Positions 23,213-34,959 are shown, counted from the first letter of the stretch. The stretch: DNA of 64,000 nucleotides from Lactifluus volemus (GCA_022376515.1 WTXI01000156.1:1-64000); one strand, 5' to 3'. The notes: generated by a model not told the origin, from the letters alone. Numbers and translations are program-made.

Positions 23213-23943
23213 ACACTCTCATGGCCCGCTTCCCTCACCCACATTTCCATCTCCAACGCTTCATGTGCATCCGCCGCCTACGACGATTTTGTACAAGTCC
23301 CAAGGCCCACGTTTTACTATGCGATGGGCATCGAGCCAGCTTCATATCTTCTTCAAACATTTTGAACCCTTCCGCCGATCCCGGTAACTTCCCCAGCTCT
23401 TTCCCTTCGTCTCTTTCACATCGCGCTTTCCCTTGCCTATTGAGGGCACCAATAATGCCAGCAACACACCCCACCCGAACCCCTGTCCCCACCTCATCTG
23501 AGAGCGACATGGATAGCAAGAAATGCACACAAAGAACCTTTCGGGAACAGGGAGGTCGGGTTATACCAATTTTTGCTTCCATCATTCTACAGCACCACCT
23601 CTTCCTTAGTACGTAATACCACTAGGCGGCGCTTTGCAAACTGCGGCGTCTCGAGTGCGCCCGCACCGGAAAAGTTGGGGACGCCCCTTACTACTTTCTG
23701 TTTCACCTTCTTTCGCTTCACTCCGTTACTGTATTATCAATAAGTAAGTGCAAACGGACTTGTTGTAATAAATTGCACGAAGGAAGATAATATATTCAGT
23801 TATTGGCATCGTTTTTGCTTTCCTGTGTCGCGCGAACCATTTTCGCTTTCCACTCGAAGGCCCTTATCTTATTTTAACCAAGCCATGCCGGAGTTGCTTT
23901 CTAATCTGCAAGCCCGAGTGCGTGAAAAGCGTCGCGCAATTAG
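23213..23943. other. No convincing gene
   Basis: 3' flank of gene A and spacer. Open frames present are short and lack recognisable features. The flank immediately after the stop differs from those of the B and C copies. Confidence 0.5.
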
Positions 23944-24318
23944 ATGACTTCTTGTGCGGTACCTCTATCCTGAAGCCCGGGACCCCACCGACAGCGTAAA
24001 AAACTCTCTTGTCCGCAGCAACGATAGCTCATGGTGGCATCGTCCGATAAGATAAACTTATCCCGGAACGGAGTCACGTGGCAGGATGCCCCAGAATCGT
24101 AGACTTTGGCTTCAATGCCCTAGGAGTGTGGTATGCCCGCTGCGACTGCTGACTCGATTTCTTTGTCGCGCACGACCCACTTGATGGCTGGCTTGCCCAC
24201 GCCTCCTCCCCCGCACCATCTACTGACTCGATATTGGCTTCTTCGTCTGGAGCGGCGCAGCCGCTCTTGTTCGCGCCACCTTTCGCCTCGCCCAGCATTT
24301 TTGCCTTGACGTTCCCAC
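23944..24318 (-). mobile_element. Ty1/copia retrotransposon remnant (gag end to protease)
   Basis: On the minus strand from 24318 the sequence reads NVKAKMLGEAKGGANKSG, an acidic stretch, then in a shifted frame KVYDSGASCHVTPFRDKF, then in a third frame VAADKRVFYAVG. DSGAS-HVTPFRD followed by ADKRVFYAVG is the copia aspartic-protease region. At least two frameshifts and the absence of integrase and reverse transcriptase show a dead fragment. No LTR was recognised next to it. It lies between mosaic genes A and B. Confidence 0.75.
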
Positions 24319-24845
24319 GTTTGGCGGGGAGGGCATATTAGCGCGTGTGTGGAAATGCTGCTTGTATTCACTGATCAAACTTGGTAGTGCCCACAGTGAT
24401 GGCACAATCGTCAACATGCACCGCAAGTATCACGGTGTCACTCCCGACTCGGATCTGCCCGCGAAGCACACCCCGGGTCTGCCTGTGACGTGTAAGCGAC
24501 TCGCGGCTGACATGTGTATTTTCTTTTTGTACTTAAACAATTATAACAAGCAATCACTGCCAACCAGTACAGTAAAGCCATGTAATAGCCGGGCTACAAA
24601 ACCTACCAAAACGGGAATACTGTACGAGTTCCGGTGGGAATCGGGATAGTAGTTTGCGCCAACTTGAACCATTGTTGGGCCTAGTATAGCAGACTGCAGT
24701 GCAGATACGTTACCGTGAAGTTCATGGATTAAACGTGTTTGCGTTTTCTCCTTTCCCTTCACTCTTTCCGTCTCCGTGCCATCCCTATTCTTTTCGTACA
24801 TATCTATTCACTCAGAAGTGGTCACTGCCACTATCTTTGACGGCC
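24319..24845. other. Spacer / promoter of mosaic gene B
   Basis: No gene seen. A pyrimidine-rich segment (about 24745-24800) lies directly before the ATG of gene B, as often at basidiomycete promoters. Confidence 0.45.
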
Positions 24846-27523
24846 ATGGACTCCGAGTCAGCAGTGAGCGCGGGCCCAAATTGCGCGCGCGTCGTTCGTC
24901 GTCATCGTGAATACTATTTCAAAGAAGCGGACATCGTCTTCCGCGTAAGATGCTAGTGATCGAACATCGTGTTGGTTGTTAATGTGAATTGATAGGTTGA
25001 AGATGTTCTGTTTCGTGTTCATCGCTATTTCTTCACACGCGAGTCTCCGTACTTCCGTTTCAAACTCCCCCACCCGGGCGGTGAAGGCACTTCCGATAGC
25101 AACCCTTTGGTCCTCGAAGACACCCTCGCGATTGATTTCGAATGCTTCCTTTGGGTGTTTTATAACCCGTGTGTTTTCCATTCTTCGTTTCTCACCTTTG
25201 CTAATGTAACGCACCAGAAAGTTTTCAATTTATGATGCCACAATTGATAACTGGATTTCTATCCTAAAGCTCTCAGGACGATGGGGGTTTGCTGAGGTCA
25301 AAGCCCTCGCCGTTCGTAAACTTGAAGAACTTCAGATTCCCCCTCTCCAGAAGATTGTTACCTACCGCACTTATTCTGTCAACCCTAGCCTCCTTCAGGG
25401 AGCTTATGCCGCACTTACACTGCGCGATGAGCCCCTCACAATCGAGGAGGGTCGCCAGCTCGGTCTGGAAACTGCCCTGAAAATCTCTCATGCCCGCCAA
25501 ATCATGCGAACACCTGATTTACGTGGACGGAAACTAACAGACCACCGTGACAATACCTATGCCCTCCTCAGGGAAACCTTCCAATTGTCCTTTCCTGACG
25601 TGGGCGTTGAAGACGCTTCGTCGGCTTTGAAGGAGAAAGAGGACCAGGGACCTGCGCCTCCGCGTCCACCACCTCCATGTGCGTTCTTTTCGTCGTACGA
25701 GTCTATCTGTGCTTATAATCATGCACTTCAGACAAGCGTCTCAAATCCGATTCGACACCATCGGTCGCCGCAGTATCCTCTCCAAATAGGCACCAGATCG
25801 TCTCCGTCAGCACTCATGACAAAGGTCAAGATTCGACAGGGTCAATAGAGGGAGACACGTCTGCTTCAGTTCCTAAAGATGACACACAAAGAGAGAACAG
25901 CTTGAATCTTGACAAAGGAGCGACTCCTTACATCACAGCAAACGAGGCTTACAGTCACGCCCTGCGCATGGAAGCACCACTCCAGGCTGCATTTTCCAAC
26001 ATTGGTTTCAGTGGCGAGTACATCCTGCAGGTTGGCTTCAGTCCGGTCGCACTGCACGAAGGCCTACTCATAGAAGAGATATACCTCTTCCTCAATGGAG
26101 ACCTGCCTACACTCGATGACCAAGTTGTATCTGGGACATTTGCGCCTATTTTCACGCCGTTCCCTGGAGTGGCATGTACCCAAGAACGTGTGTACTACGT
26201 CCCTGTCGACCCACCTGCCCATGGCTACCCTCACTTGTCATCACTTGGCGGTTTCAAAGTGAGGACAGCAAACAGCAGTGCAAGCGCAAGCGCAAGCGGC
26301 GGAGGAAATCCTGGAGGTGATGACAGTGGTGCCGACAATGGTGACCTCTACGGAAAAGGGAAATCTAGTAGGGAAGACCTGCCTGAGGCGGGGGAAGGTG
26401 GGGGTGGCAACCATGAAGGGGGTGGTGGTGGAGACGACCCAGGAAAGCCCAGTGGAGGTGACAGCTCCCCTGATCCAAAATTTCATATTTCTTTCAACTC
26501 AATGCTGTCAATCAAAACTGGAGACACAATCTCTCATGATGTCACAACACTTGCAAATGTTGTGATCACGGTAAGCTCATCGTGTTGAACATGGAGATGA
26601 CATGAACTCACCTTTGGACTTAGTTCGATGCCAGCGTCCCAGATCCAACTCATTGGCCTGGCCCAAAGATGGGAGTCGATATGTCTGAGGTTACCGTATC
26701 CTCTGAGACACAGTGCGCTGGCCAAGCAGCATACATGCTGTCACTAGCCGAGGTCTACATCGCTGGATGTTCAACCGAAACAATCATGCTAGTAGAGGCC
26801 ACTCCTGACGATGTCTTTTCTGGTGGCGACTCAAAGAGAAAGACTGCGACCAGAAGCTCCTCAATAAACGTGGGAGCAAGCTTTGCAGCTGCGAATGGGC
26901 CAACTCTAACGGCCGGGGTCACAAACAGCAATGTGCGGTGCGCGGAAGAGGCGGTTGGGCGGTGGGACATTTCTCACCATTTGCTCACTTCCAAAGATCG
27001 TCGAGCATACCTATGGGACCAACCCTATTCTTTCGTTGGCGGTGGTTCTTGGAAATATGTCCCAAACATTGAAGACTTTGGCCATGTTACGGTAGCAACG
27101 TTCAAGGATGACCTTTCGCCATCAGGGATATTCCGCATGGAGAAAAGGGCACCGACAAAAATAGAGATCAAGATAATATCATACTGGGAGACCCAGCCTG
27201 GTTCAGCTAATCGCTGGAATGCGCTGTTCAAAACCATGCTGCCGCGGCGGAGGCCAGCGGCCCGGGAGCAGATTCCGGGGTTCGCTAACTTTGTTTGCTC
27301 TGTGTACGCTTTCATCAACTTGGAGAAGGCGCCTGATAAGGACATGTTGGCTCTGATTGACGACAACTACGAAACGACGCTTCGGAAGGAGCCCCAGCAT
27401 TTCCGAGTTTCCAAGCAGGTGGTCGGTTGTGAGAATCTGGAGGTGCAGATGGTTTCCGCAATCGTGGGGGAAGCACCACTAAGTAAGACAGAACATCGCC
27501 ATCAAGGAAATATTTTACTATAG
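24846..27523 (+). CDS. Mosaic protein B: BTB domain + linker + TANEA module
   Basis: Five exons, 24846-24944, 24996-25168, 25218-25678, 25732-26570 and 26624-27523, stay in phase (823 residues). Residues about 22-200 form a BTB domain of the fungal type: YYFKEADIVFR, VEDVLFRVHRYFFTRESPYF, DFECFLWVFYNP, SIYDATIDNW, WGFAEVKALAVRKLEELQIP. A short Pro-rich linker follows. Then comes the same module as in gene A (TPYITANEAYSHAL, GFSGEYILQVGF, GYPHLSSLGGF), a Gly/Asp-rich spacer and the C-terminal module (VGRWDIS, GGSWKYVP, SPSGIFRM). BTB domains dimerise and often act as adaptors for CUL3 ubiquitin ligases; whether this one does is unknown. The intron at 25679-25731 is needed to keep frame, and the corresponding bases are exonic in A and C. 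It is intact and the only copy with a BTB N-terminus. Confidence 0.7.
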
Positions 27524-28429
27524 GCAAGGTGGCAACTTGGGCACAAACGCCTCATCCATCGACACCTCCTCCCCTCTCATATTCCAAAACATGCGGCCAC
27601 ATACCACGATCTTTCCATGACGAGTTTCTATAAATCTCAAGACTCCCCGAGCTTTTACTATTCATTGGGTCAACCAGCTCCGTCGTTCTGACACTCTCCG
27701 CCCTTCATCTTTTCTACGCCCTCTTCTCATCTCACGGCATTTCCGCTTTGCCTCCTGAAGGCGCCGGTGTGCCGGAAACATCCCACCTTATCTGTGTCCG
27801 CAGTCGATCTTAGAGTGGCATCTGCAGAAAACGAGATGGGAGAACGGGTCGCAAGGTGGGTCAAACTGGAACGACTGGAGACCATTTTATGTACAACACT
27901 ATGTACCCACACCATGATACGCACCGGTGAGTTGACAGGAGCCTTCACAACTCCAATCGAAGAACTTTGATGTATGTTTCATAGCCGTGTGGCTCGGATG
28001 CTCTCCGTCATCTTTCCTTTTACTTTAATTGAACTGGAAGGATCGCACAAAGGCGATGGTGTCCACACGCGCCATCTAGTCAGATGACTCACTCACGAGA
28101 CTCCAAGACTTTTCATTCTCCCGGGAAAGGCAAGGCTGACACACGTACATGCAGAGGGACATGGCCATGGTTGGGATGGGCAGCGTGACACTGTGGACCA
28201 CTCCTCAGTGCCAGTGGGTGGACATGAGGACTTAAGGGATTACAGAAAAGAGAAAAGTCAGTCAGAGATGTGAAAAGAAAAAAATTGTGATGCACCCAGG
28301 ACCGTGCTTAGAAACAACGGCAGTGTGATGACACACTTGAGGGTGATGGTATGGCCACTGGCCTTGGTATGACGGTAATTGGAGGCGATGACTCGGGTGG
28401 GGTTGTTGACCATCGTGCAAACAAGGATG
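27524..28429. other. No convincing gene
   Basis: Spacer after gene B. Short open frames on both strands without domain evidence. Confidence 0.5.
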
Positions 28430-28430
28430 T

Positions 28431-28497
28431 CTACATAGATACTAATCGAGATATTATAATAAGTCGAAACAAAGTTGAAACGCGGAAAATGATCCAG
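28431..28497. repeat. Dispersed repeat, copy 1 (about 67 bp)
   Basis: A segment beginning ACATAGATACTAATCGAGAT and ending AAAATGATCCAGTCC recurs at 34665-34731 with a 5-base indel and few changes. Copy 1 ends where similarity of segment C to the ABC gene of segment A begins, so it marks a duplication breakpoint. It could be the end of an unknown mobile element. Confidence 0.75.
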
Positions 28498-28499
28498 TC

Positions 28500-28801
28500 C
28501 GGGTGTGTAAGCGAGTGGGCATGCATAGTGGAGCGAAAGGGATAAAACGTAGAACAGACTCGGGTCGCAAAATCTGTTAAGATGATTAACTTCAAAAAAT
28601 GCCGTCTTTTCACCCGCACCTGACCCAACGACTGCCCAACTCTCTCCTTCTCGAACTGTCCAGTCAAGAGCACGGAGGACAGGTTTAGCATTGTTGGGAT
28701 CGCCGAAACGATAGACATTGGCTGTAGGTATTTGTACAGCATGAGAGGAGTTTGTGGCTGTATTTCTGGTAGCATCTTCTAATACCGTGACGAGCGACCA
28801 T
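28500..28801 (-). pseudogene. Relic of ABC gene exon 1
   Basis: Copy of the first exon (and part of intron 1) of the twin-ABC gene at 18785-18528. It reads the same VPxANVYRFGDPNNAKPVLRA-type segment and GSGAGEKT, with one early frameshift and a destroyed intron donor (GTTAAT in place of GTGAAC). Nothing of exons 2-5 follows; similarity ends at the dispersed repeat at 28497. It lies divergent from gene C exactly as the intact ABC gene does from gene A, so it was carried along by the segmental duplication. Confidence 0.8.
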
Positions 28802-28985
28802 TTTGGGTGGTGGGCCCGGGGCGGCCGGCCGGGGTTGCCCTTCACACCTATGTTTGTACAATCCTCATGGCAACTTAAGTTACTATGTTGATCATTCAAA
28901 ATCTTACGTCACGCTCGAAGTAACTCGTAGCTTCCGCTTAACTTGAGGGAAGCCCTTACTAGCCTGAGTGTACCAGCTTTTCCTG

Positions 28986-30640
28986 ATGGATCACTCTCAC
29001 CGTTACATTTCCTCCTTCTCCTCTCGCCGTTACCCTCCGTCCTTGCACCCACCGCTCTCGTCCCCATCCCCGCCTCCACCACTCTCGTCCCCATCCCCGC
29101 CTCCACCACCCTCGCCTCCACCATTGCCCTCCTGGTTCCCACCACGCCCACGCCCACAAGCATCTTTATATCCGACTGGTCCGTCATCAGAACCACTCCC
29201 ACCCGCATCTCCAACTAGCCAAGTTTTCAAACATCGCTCTCGCCCTTCCTCTAGCCTTTACCCTCGCTCTTACGAGTTCGTGTTCCCCTCCTCGCCTCCA
29301 CTATCGCCCCCCTCGCCATTCCCCTCGTCCTACTCAGGGAAAGTCACCGCTACTCACGCCCACAACTATCTTTACATCCGATTGGTCCGCCGTCAGAAAA
29401 ACATTCTCCTGCATCCCCAGCTAGCCAAGCCTTCAAACATCGCTTCAGGTTTCAAGACCTTGCTGCACCCGAGCCATTAAAGGCTGCTCGCCAGTCTCGC
29501 CAGTTGGCTCCGCGGACCGACCTTTCAGAATGGCAAGCCTTAGATCTGAGTGGACCATTGACTGTCAACAAGGTGGTGCAACGAAGTGTTCGACACAGAG
29601 CATTAGAAGGGAGAACCCGGAGAGAGTCGGCACAGGAGCCCACAGGAGCCTGGAGGGAGTCAGCGCCGGCAGCGGCAAAGGACAATGTTCGGTCACTTGT
29701 CGGGCACTTACTCGCGAGTATGCCACCACCTGACGAGAAGCGGTACTCCTCCGTTCTTTCAACATGTGCTCAAGAGTGCGAACTGGGAGGCCTGGATTTT
29801 TCTACTGTTCTACAAGAAATGCTCATCGAGGGGAAACGACCAATATACTTGGCCATCGTTACGAGGGATAAAGCATCTGAGAATACACGCGATTCTCTTG
29901 TTTTCGCTTTGTTGGACGCTTGCCGGCCTCTTAGCTCGGCAACCATTAATACTATTCGTCTCGCCTGCATGGTCGCATCTGATAATGTCTTTCTCCAGGA
30001 GTTGTTTAAGGACATTCCCCCACTCTCACCCCTTTCCGCGAAAGATGTACTATTGTTAGGTCCGAACAACCTGAGAGATCATGTCGACGTTCATCAGAAG
30101 CTAGATGGAACTGGACCGTTTGTCGCTTATATCAGAATGCCAAGGTTTCGACTGCGATTGCGAATCTTGGACACTTTGGCAGTTGAGTTTGCCGCGTCAC
30201 GTGAGTGAGCTACTTCTCTGAGTTTGCAGAGGCTGACTCTTTACCCATCCCTTCGCAGATAGGATTTGGATGCTCAAATTTAGACGGATCGTTAAGACTG
30301 CGGCGGCGAACGTTCCGCCTGTTGAAATGGTGTCTCCGTATCTTGAATTGGGAAAGTACTCACTGCCAACGGCGGTTAACGCAAGCCTCTCCATCCCAGG
30401 TTCTTCGCATCCTGGGGAAAACCGCGGTCGCTATCTTACCCCGAGTCACACATTCTCGTTCGGTTGTACGCACAAACTATCTCCTGGTCGTCTGCTCCTC
30501 ACTGACGATGACGGTACCTGCTTGCTTCATGAGTACGTCGAAAGAGTCACTCACGCCCGTTGCCTCTAAAACCCCTGACTATTTGAAGGTCTGTCGATTC
30601 AAGCGGGACCTTCCACGCTAGGCTGGAATCCCGTTACCAA
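28986..30640 (+). pseudogene. Degraded 5' half of mosaic gene C (helical module)
   Basis: Paralog of 18920-20632. The start reads MDHSHRYISSFSS, then a Pro-rich repeat region. A segment of about 205 bases is present twice (29146-29250 and 29353-29455 are the alignable cores), and a 4-base deletion near 29355 shifts the frame relative to gene A. From about 29375 the frame used by the helical module is open again (VRSLVGHLL, RPIYLAIVTR, ALLDACRPL). A GT-AG intron at 30201-30258 matches that of gene A, followed by RIWMLKFRR and LSPGRLL. The remaining exons do not stay in phase. An unrecognised intron near 29345 could rescue the frame, so inactivation is likely but not certain. Confidence 0.6.
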
Positions 30641-30939
30641 GAAGCGTACGTAACCTTGTGGAGAGGCGGGGAAATAGGTATTACACGTGTTTATTCTTGT
30701 TCCTAGCATCTGTAAACTCATCTGGTGCTGTAGTCGACTCTGCGGGACGGACGCCAGCTAGAGGTCCCAACGCCATCCCGGATAACAAGAAAATCGTGGC
30801 GCAGAGCGATGCTGCCTCGATTTCAAGCTCGATCGTTCCATTGCAACCACGGCCTCGTAAGATTTCTGCTGCGCTTTTCAGACGTCGTGCTTGTAAAAAA
30901 AAATTTTCGCTATAATAATATCAGCCAGTTGGACTAATT

Positions 30940-31125
30940 GATCCCGACATAGTCGGCGTCAGGAGCTCGCCTGACGGCCAGGACGACGACGGTGATACGC
31001 TCTCAAGCTGGACTCAAGTCGAGCGCGAGGCAAACGAGAACCCAAGGGATGGGTACGATGTACTGCGAGAGGGCATCCCGACGAGAATTTGGACGCTCGC
31101 GCGCGAGTCGTGAGCGATGGAAAAG
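30940..31125 (+). pseudogene. Inserted DEPKYL-family C-terminal fragment
   Basis: Gene C has about 400 extra bases relative to gene A between GTAGTCGAC (about 30742) and CCAAAGCCACCGCACC (about 31175). Inside it a frame reads GQDDDGDTLSSWTQVE and then NPRDGYDVLREG. This matches the HDDDGNTPSTQAQTE and WDGYDAPRED part of the DEPKYL proteins (minus strand near 5680-5760), also at the nucleotide level. The frame stops at about 31110. This is a transplanted piece of another gene family of this window. Confidence 0.6.
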
Positions 31126-31277
31126 AAGGGACACGGGAAAGACGGAATTTAAAATGGGTTGAGTTGCCGTATTCCAAAGCCACCGCACCACCCTTTCCAC
31201 CAAATTCAATAGGTATTATACACACCCAGTCCCAATTCCGTACATATGTTTCTAACTTGATCTGGCCCTGCAGGTAG

Positions 31278-33492
31278 ATCGATAAGACGGTCTGTAGCTG
31301 AAAGCGTGACGTTGACAAGCCCTGGTTCCAGAGGGGCTCGGTCGCCACCACCACCTTCTAAAACGGCCTTAGTGTCTCCAATACCCGTCGCTCCTGGAGA
31401 GGATTACCGCGCTTCCCGTACGTTTATCTGTTGTGTGATCATATCACTGGAGGAAGGGCATGCTCAACTTATCGCTTTCCAGGGAAACCGGGAGTTCCTT
31501 ATGCCAGTACTCCCATGTTTTCAGACGCAGAGTCAGATGATTCTTCGTGGGCCTTTCTACCTCTCGTACCACCGAGTCCGGACCTACCACCACCTCGGGA
31601 CCTGCCGTCACCTCCTCACCTACCATCTCTGAGCCTACCAAACCCGAGCTCACCATCACCTCACTCTCTCCAACCACCCACGGGTGCACCCTTTTCGTCG
31701 TACGAGTCTTGTCCCTACGATCCCGCAGGCGGGAGCCCCAGTGTCAATTCGACTGTATTTGTCATATCCTCGCCGGATGGTCAGCAGATATCCTCCGTCG
31801 ATGGTGACGACATAAGTTATGCCACGACGGGAACCATAGACGGAAACATCTCTACTTCAGTTTCTGAGCACGATACACAATGGGAGAATGGTTTGCACTC
31901 TGGAGAAGGATCGACTCCTTACATCACAGCAAATGAAGCTTATACTCACGCCCTGCGTATGGAAACACCACTCCAGGATGCGTTGGCCATCATTGGTTTC
32001 AGTGGCGAGTACATCCTTCAGGTTGGCTTCAATCCCGTCGCACTACTCGAGGACCTACTCGTCGAAGAGATATACCTCTCCATCGATGGAGATCTGCCTA
32101 CACTCAATGAGCGAGTTGTGTGTGAGACATTTGCATCTATTTTTACTCCATTTCCTGGTGTGGTTTGTACCAAAGAACACGTCTACTACCTCCCTGTCGA
32201 TCCGCTTGCCCATGGCTACCCTCACTTGTCTTCCCTTGGTGGTTTCAAAGTGAGGGCCGCCAACAACAGTGAAAGTCCAAGTGCAAGTGGCGGAGGAAGC
32301 CCTGGAAGTGATGAGAGTGGTAATGGTGACACCCACGGAAAAGGGAAATCCAGAGAAGACCGGTCTGAGGCGGGAGGAGGTGGGGAAGGTGGCAAGGATG
32401 AAGGGGGTGATGATGGAGACGACCCAGGAAAGCCCAGTGGAAGCGACAGCTCCCCTGATCCTAGATTTCATATCGCTTTCAAGTCAATGCTGTCAATTGA
32501 AGCTGGGGGCACAATCTCTCGTGACGTCACAACACTTGCAAATGCCGTGATCACGGTAAGCTCATTGTATTGAATATGCAGATGACGTCATGACAGGAAC
32601 TCACCTTTGGACGTAGTTCGATGCCAGCGTCCCAGATCCAACTCATTGGCCTGGTCCAAAGATAGGAGTCGATATATCAGAGGTTACCGTATCCTCTGGG
32701 ACCGAGTGTGCTGGCCAAGCGGCATACATGCTGTCATTAGCCGAGGTCCACATCGCTGGATGTTCAACCGAAGCAATCACGCTAGTAGAGGCTGCTCCTG
32801 ATGGTATCTTTTCTGGTGGCGACTCAAAGAGAAAGACTGCGACCAGAAGCTCCTCCATAAATGTGGGAGCAAGCTTTGCAGCTGCGAATGGGCCAACTCT
32901 AACGGCCGGGGTCACAAACAGCAAGGGGCGGTACGCAGAAGCGGCGGTTGGGCGCTGGGACATCTCTCACAATTTCCTCACTTCCAAGGCCCGTCGGGCC
33001 TACCTACGGGACCAACCCTATTCTTTCGTTGGCGGTGGGTCTTGGAAATATGTCCCAAACATTGAAGACTTTGGCCATGTTACGGTAGCAAAGTTCAAGG
33101 ATGATCGCTCTCCATCAGGGATATTCTGCATGGATCATTGGGCGCCGACCAAGGTAGAGATCAAGATAATATCATACTGGGAGACCCAGCCCGGGTCAGC
33201 TAATCGCTGGAATGCGCTGTTCAAAACCATGCTGCGGAGGCCAGCGGAACAAATTCCAGCGTTCACTAACTTTGTCTGCGCAGTGTCCACTTTCATCAAC
33301 TTGGAGAAGGCGCCTGATAAGGATCTATTTGTTGTGTTTGACGAAGACTACGAAACGACGCTTCGGAAGGAGCCCCAGCATTTCCGAGCTGCCAAGCAGG
33401 TGGTTGGATGTGAGAATTTGAAGGTGCCGATGGTTTCTGCAATCATGGGGGAAGCACCACTAGAACATCGCCAAGGAAATATTTTACTATAA
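31278..33492 (+). CDS. Mosaic protein C: linker + TANEA module (3' half)
   Basis: Exons ending at 31417, then 31483-32555 and 32617-33492, are open and in phase with each other, matching exons 4-6 of gene A. They read RSPPPPSKTALVSPIPVAP, then a Pro-rich stretch, STPYITANEAYTHAL, GFSGEYILQVGF, GYPHLSSLGGF, a Gly-rich spacer, then VGRWDIS, GGSWKYVP and SPSGIFCM. Sequence is closer to gene B in the last exon and to gene A in the TANEA part. Because the upstream half is frameshifted and interrupted by inserted DNA, it is unclear whether a start codon is available. A shortened protein from an internal ATG is possible. Function unknown. Confidence 0.55.
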
Positions 33493-34259
33493 GCAATATA
33501 ATTCGGACACGCTGTTGGCCTCGAAACCTCGTTCTGTACACCACGTACGCGCGCACATTCCCGTCGTCCTCTTATCTCATCTCGTTCTACTCTCGCCGTG
33601 ACCTTCGGCTGCTTCACAAACTCCTGGTTCATCGCCTCGCCCTTCTCGTCTCAACGAAAGGGCCACGGCATCATCTCGGGCTGCGTGCTGTGTCTCGCGC
33701 CGTGCCCAAACCTTTAAGGCTTAGTCCGACGGACCAACTCTTTTCGAAGTGAGCGCGAGCATCCCATGAAGCCTTCTGAGGGTACACGCGACTTCGAAGT
33801 TTGTTAATGTTCATCCTTACTTCTTGGCTTTTGATTTCAGTCCCCTTTGTACCTTCACGCTTTCTCCCCATTTCTTTGTCCCACTTCCGATGACCCTTTA
33901 CTTACATTCTTGTCTGATGTTTTTATACCCGTTCGACTCGCCATACGGTTACTTACTCACCCATTCTCAGTGCGGCTTCCTATTTAGAGATTACCTAGTT
34001 CTGATATATATATATGATAGACCTGCGAAATGTACTTGGAGGGGCAGCGAAGTATCGCCGCCAAGTCCCCTAGTATTCTCGAAAATATCTCGTTTGCTTC
34101 AAGTCTCTCGACTAGACAGTTTGCTCTAGTCCATCTTTCCTTACGCGATCTCGTCTCCGGTTTCTTGACACATTCCTCGCCGCTGCTCTCTTCTCTCTCA
34201 CTTCAAGTTGTCGAATCCCGAAATCACAAGTAGGCGACTTCAATTAGTCTACTTTTAGC
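33493..34259. other. No convincing gene
   Basis: Pyrimidine-rich 3' flank of gene C and spacer; no supported frame. Confidence 0.5.
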
Positions 34260-34588
34260 CAGGGTTGTCAGCATCAGCCTGCTCATCAGCGAGGGTCGGC
34301 CATCACCTGACCCATCAAGCATCAGATGCGAATCCGATGGGGGGTCGGGTCCCGTCGGGAAAATTTCACATCACGTGTATATTACATGTACATAGCACAA
34401 GCGAGTACTACTCGTCCACATTCTTGGACCGGCGAGCATCGTCAAGAACATGTACAGTAACACCCACCCTCCAAAATAAGGAGGAGTAACCCACATTGCC
34501 TGATGCATGACTCGTATGTGATGATTTTGGGCATCAGATGCTGAGTTTCATCGGATGCCGGGTCCGACCCGGCATCATGACAACTTGG
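34260..34588. mobile_element. Possible MITE-like element with palindromes
   Basis: The left end CAGGGTTGTCAGCATCAG and the reverse complement of the right end (CCAAGTTGTCATGATGCC) share GTTGTCA near the tip, as in some hAT-type miniature elements. Inside are many GCATC/GATGC words and one perfect inverted repeat with 11-base arms GATGCCGGGTC around one C (about 34554-34576). No target-site duplication is visible and there is no coding capacity, so the call is weak. Confidence 0.3.
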
Positions 34589-34664
34589 TCAGGAATCAGG
34601 ATAGAGTATGGGATCGGGCTTAGCGACGATTAAGGACCCATTTAAGGTCAATGACTATCTAAGT

Positions 34665-34731
34665 TACATAGATACTAATCGAGATATCAAGTCGAAACAA
34701 AGTTGAAACGGGGAAAATGATCCAGTCCAGG
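34665..34731. repeat. Dispersed repeat, copy 2
   Basis: Second copy of the segment at 28431-28497, same orientation, lacking the TATAA present in copy 1. It is not next to ABC sequence here. Confidence 0.75.
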
Positions 34732-34959
34732 TTGCACTCGGGGATGGCGGGCTCCTCTGACCTTCCGCGGTCATCTTCGGCCTCTCGGAATCCCAGCACC
34801 TCCTCCCAAAGCGCTAAAATGTTCCAACAACCATCATCATGTTCACCAGATAATCCTTATGAGGTTATCGCGCTTATGTCCGGACTGCGGGACCACGCGG
34901 TCACGCGATCACGTCTCAATTGTTGGGCCAGCTAATGGCAGTTGATAAATTGATTTTAC

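Noticed and set aside
23209..23616. 135-residue plus-strand frame after gene A
   Set aside because: No domain, no matching frame after genes B and C, composition like untranslated sequence.
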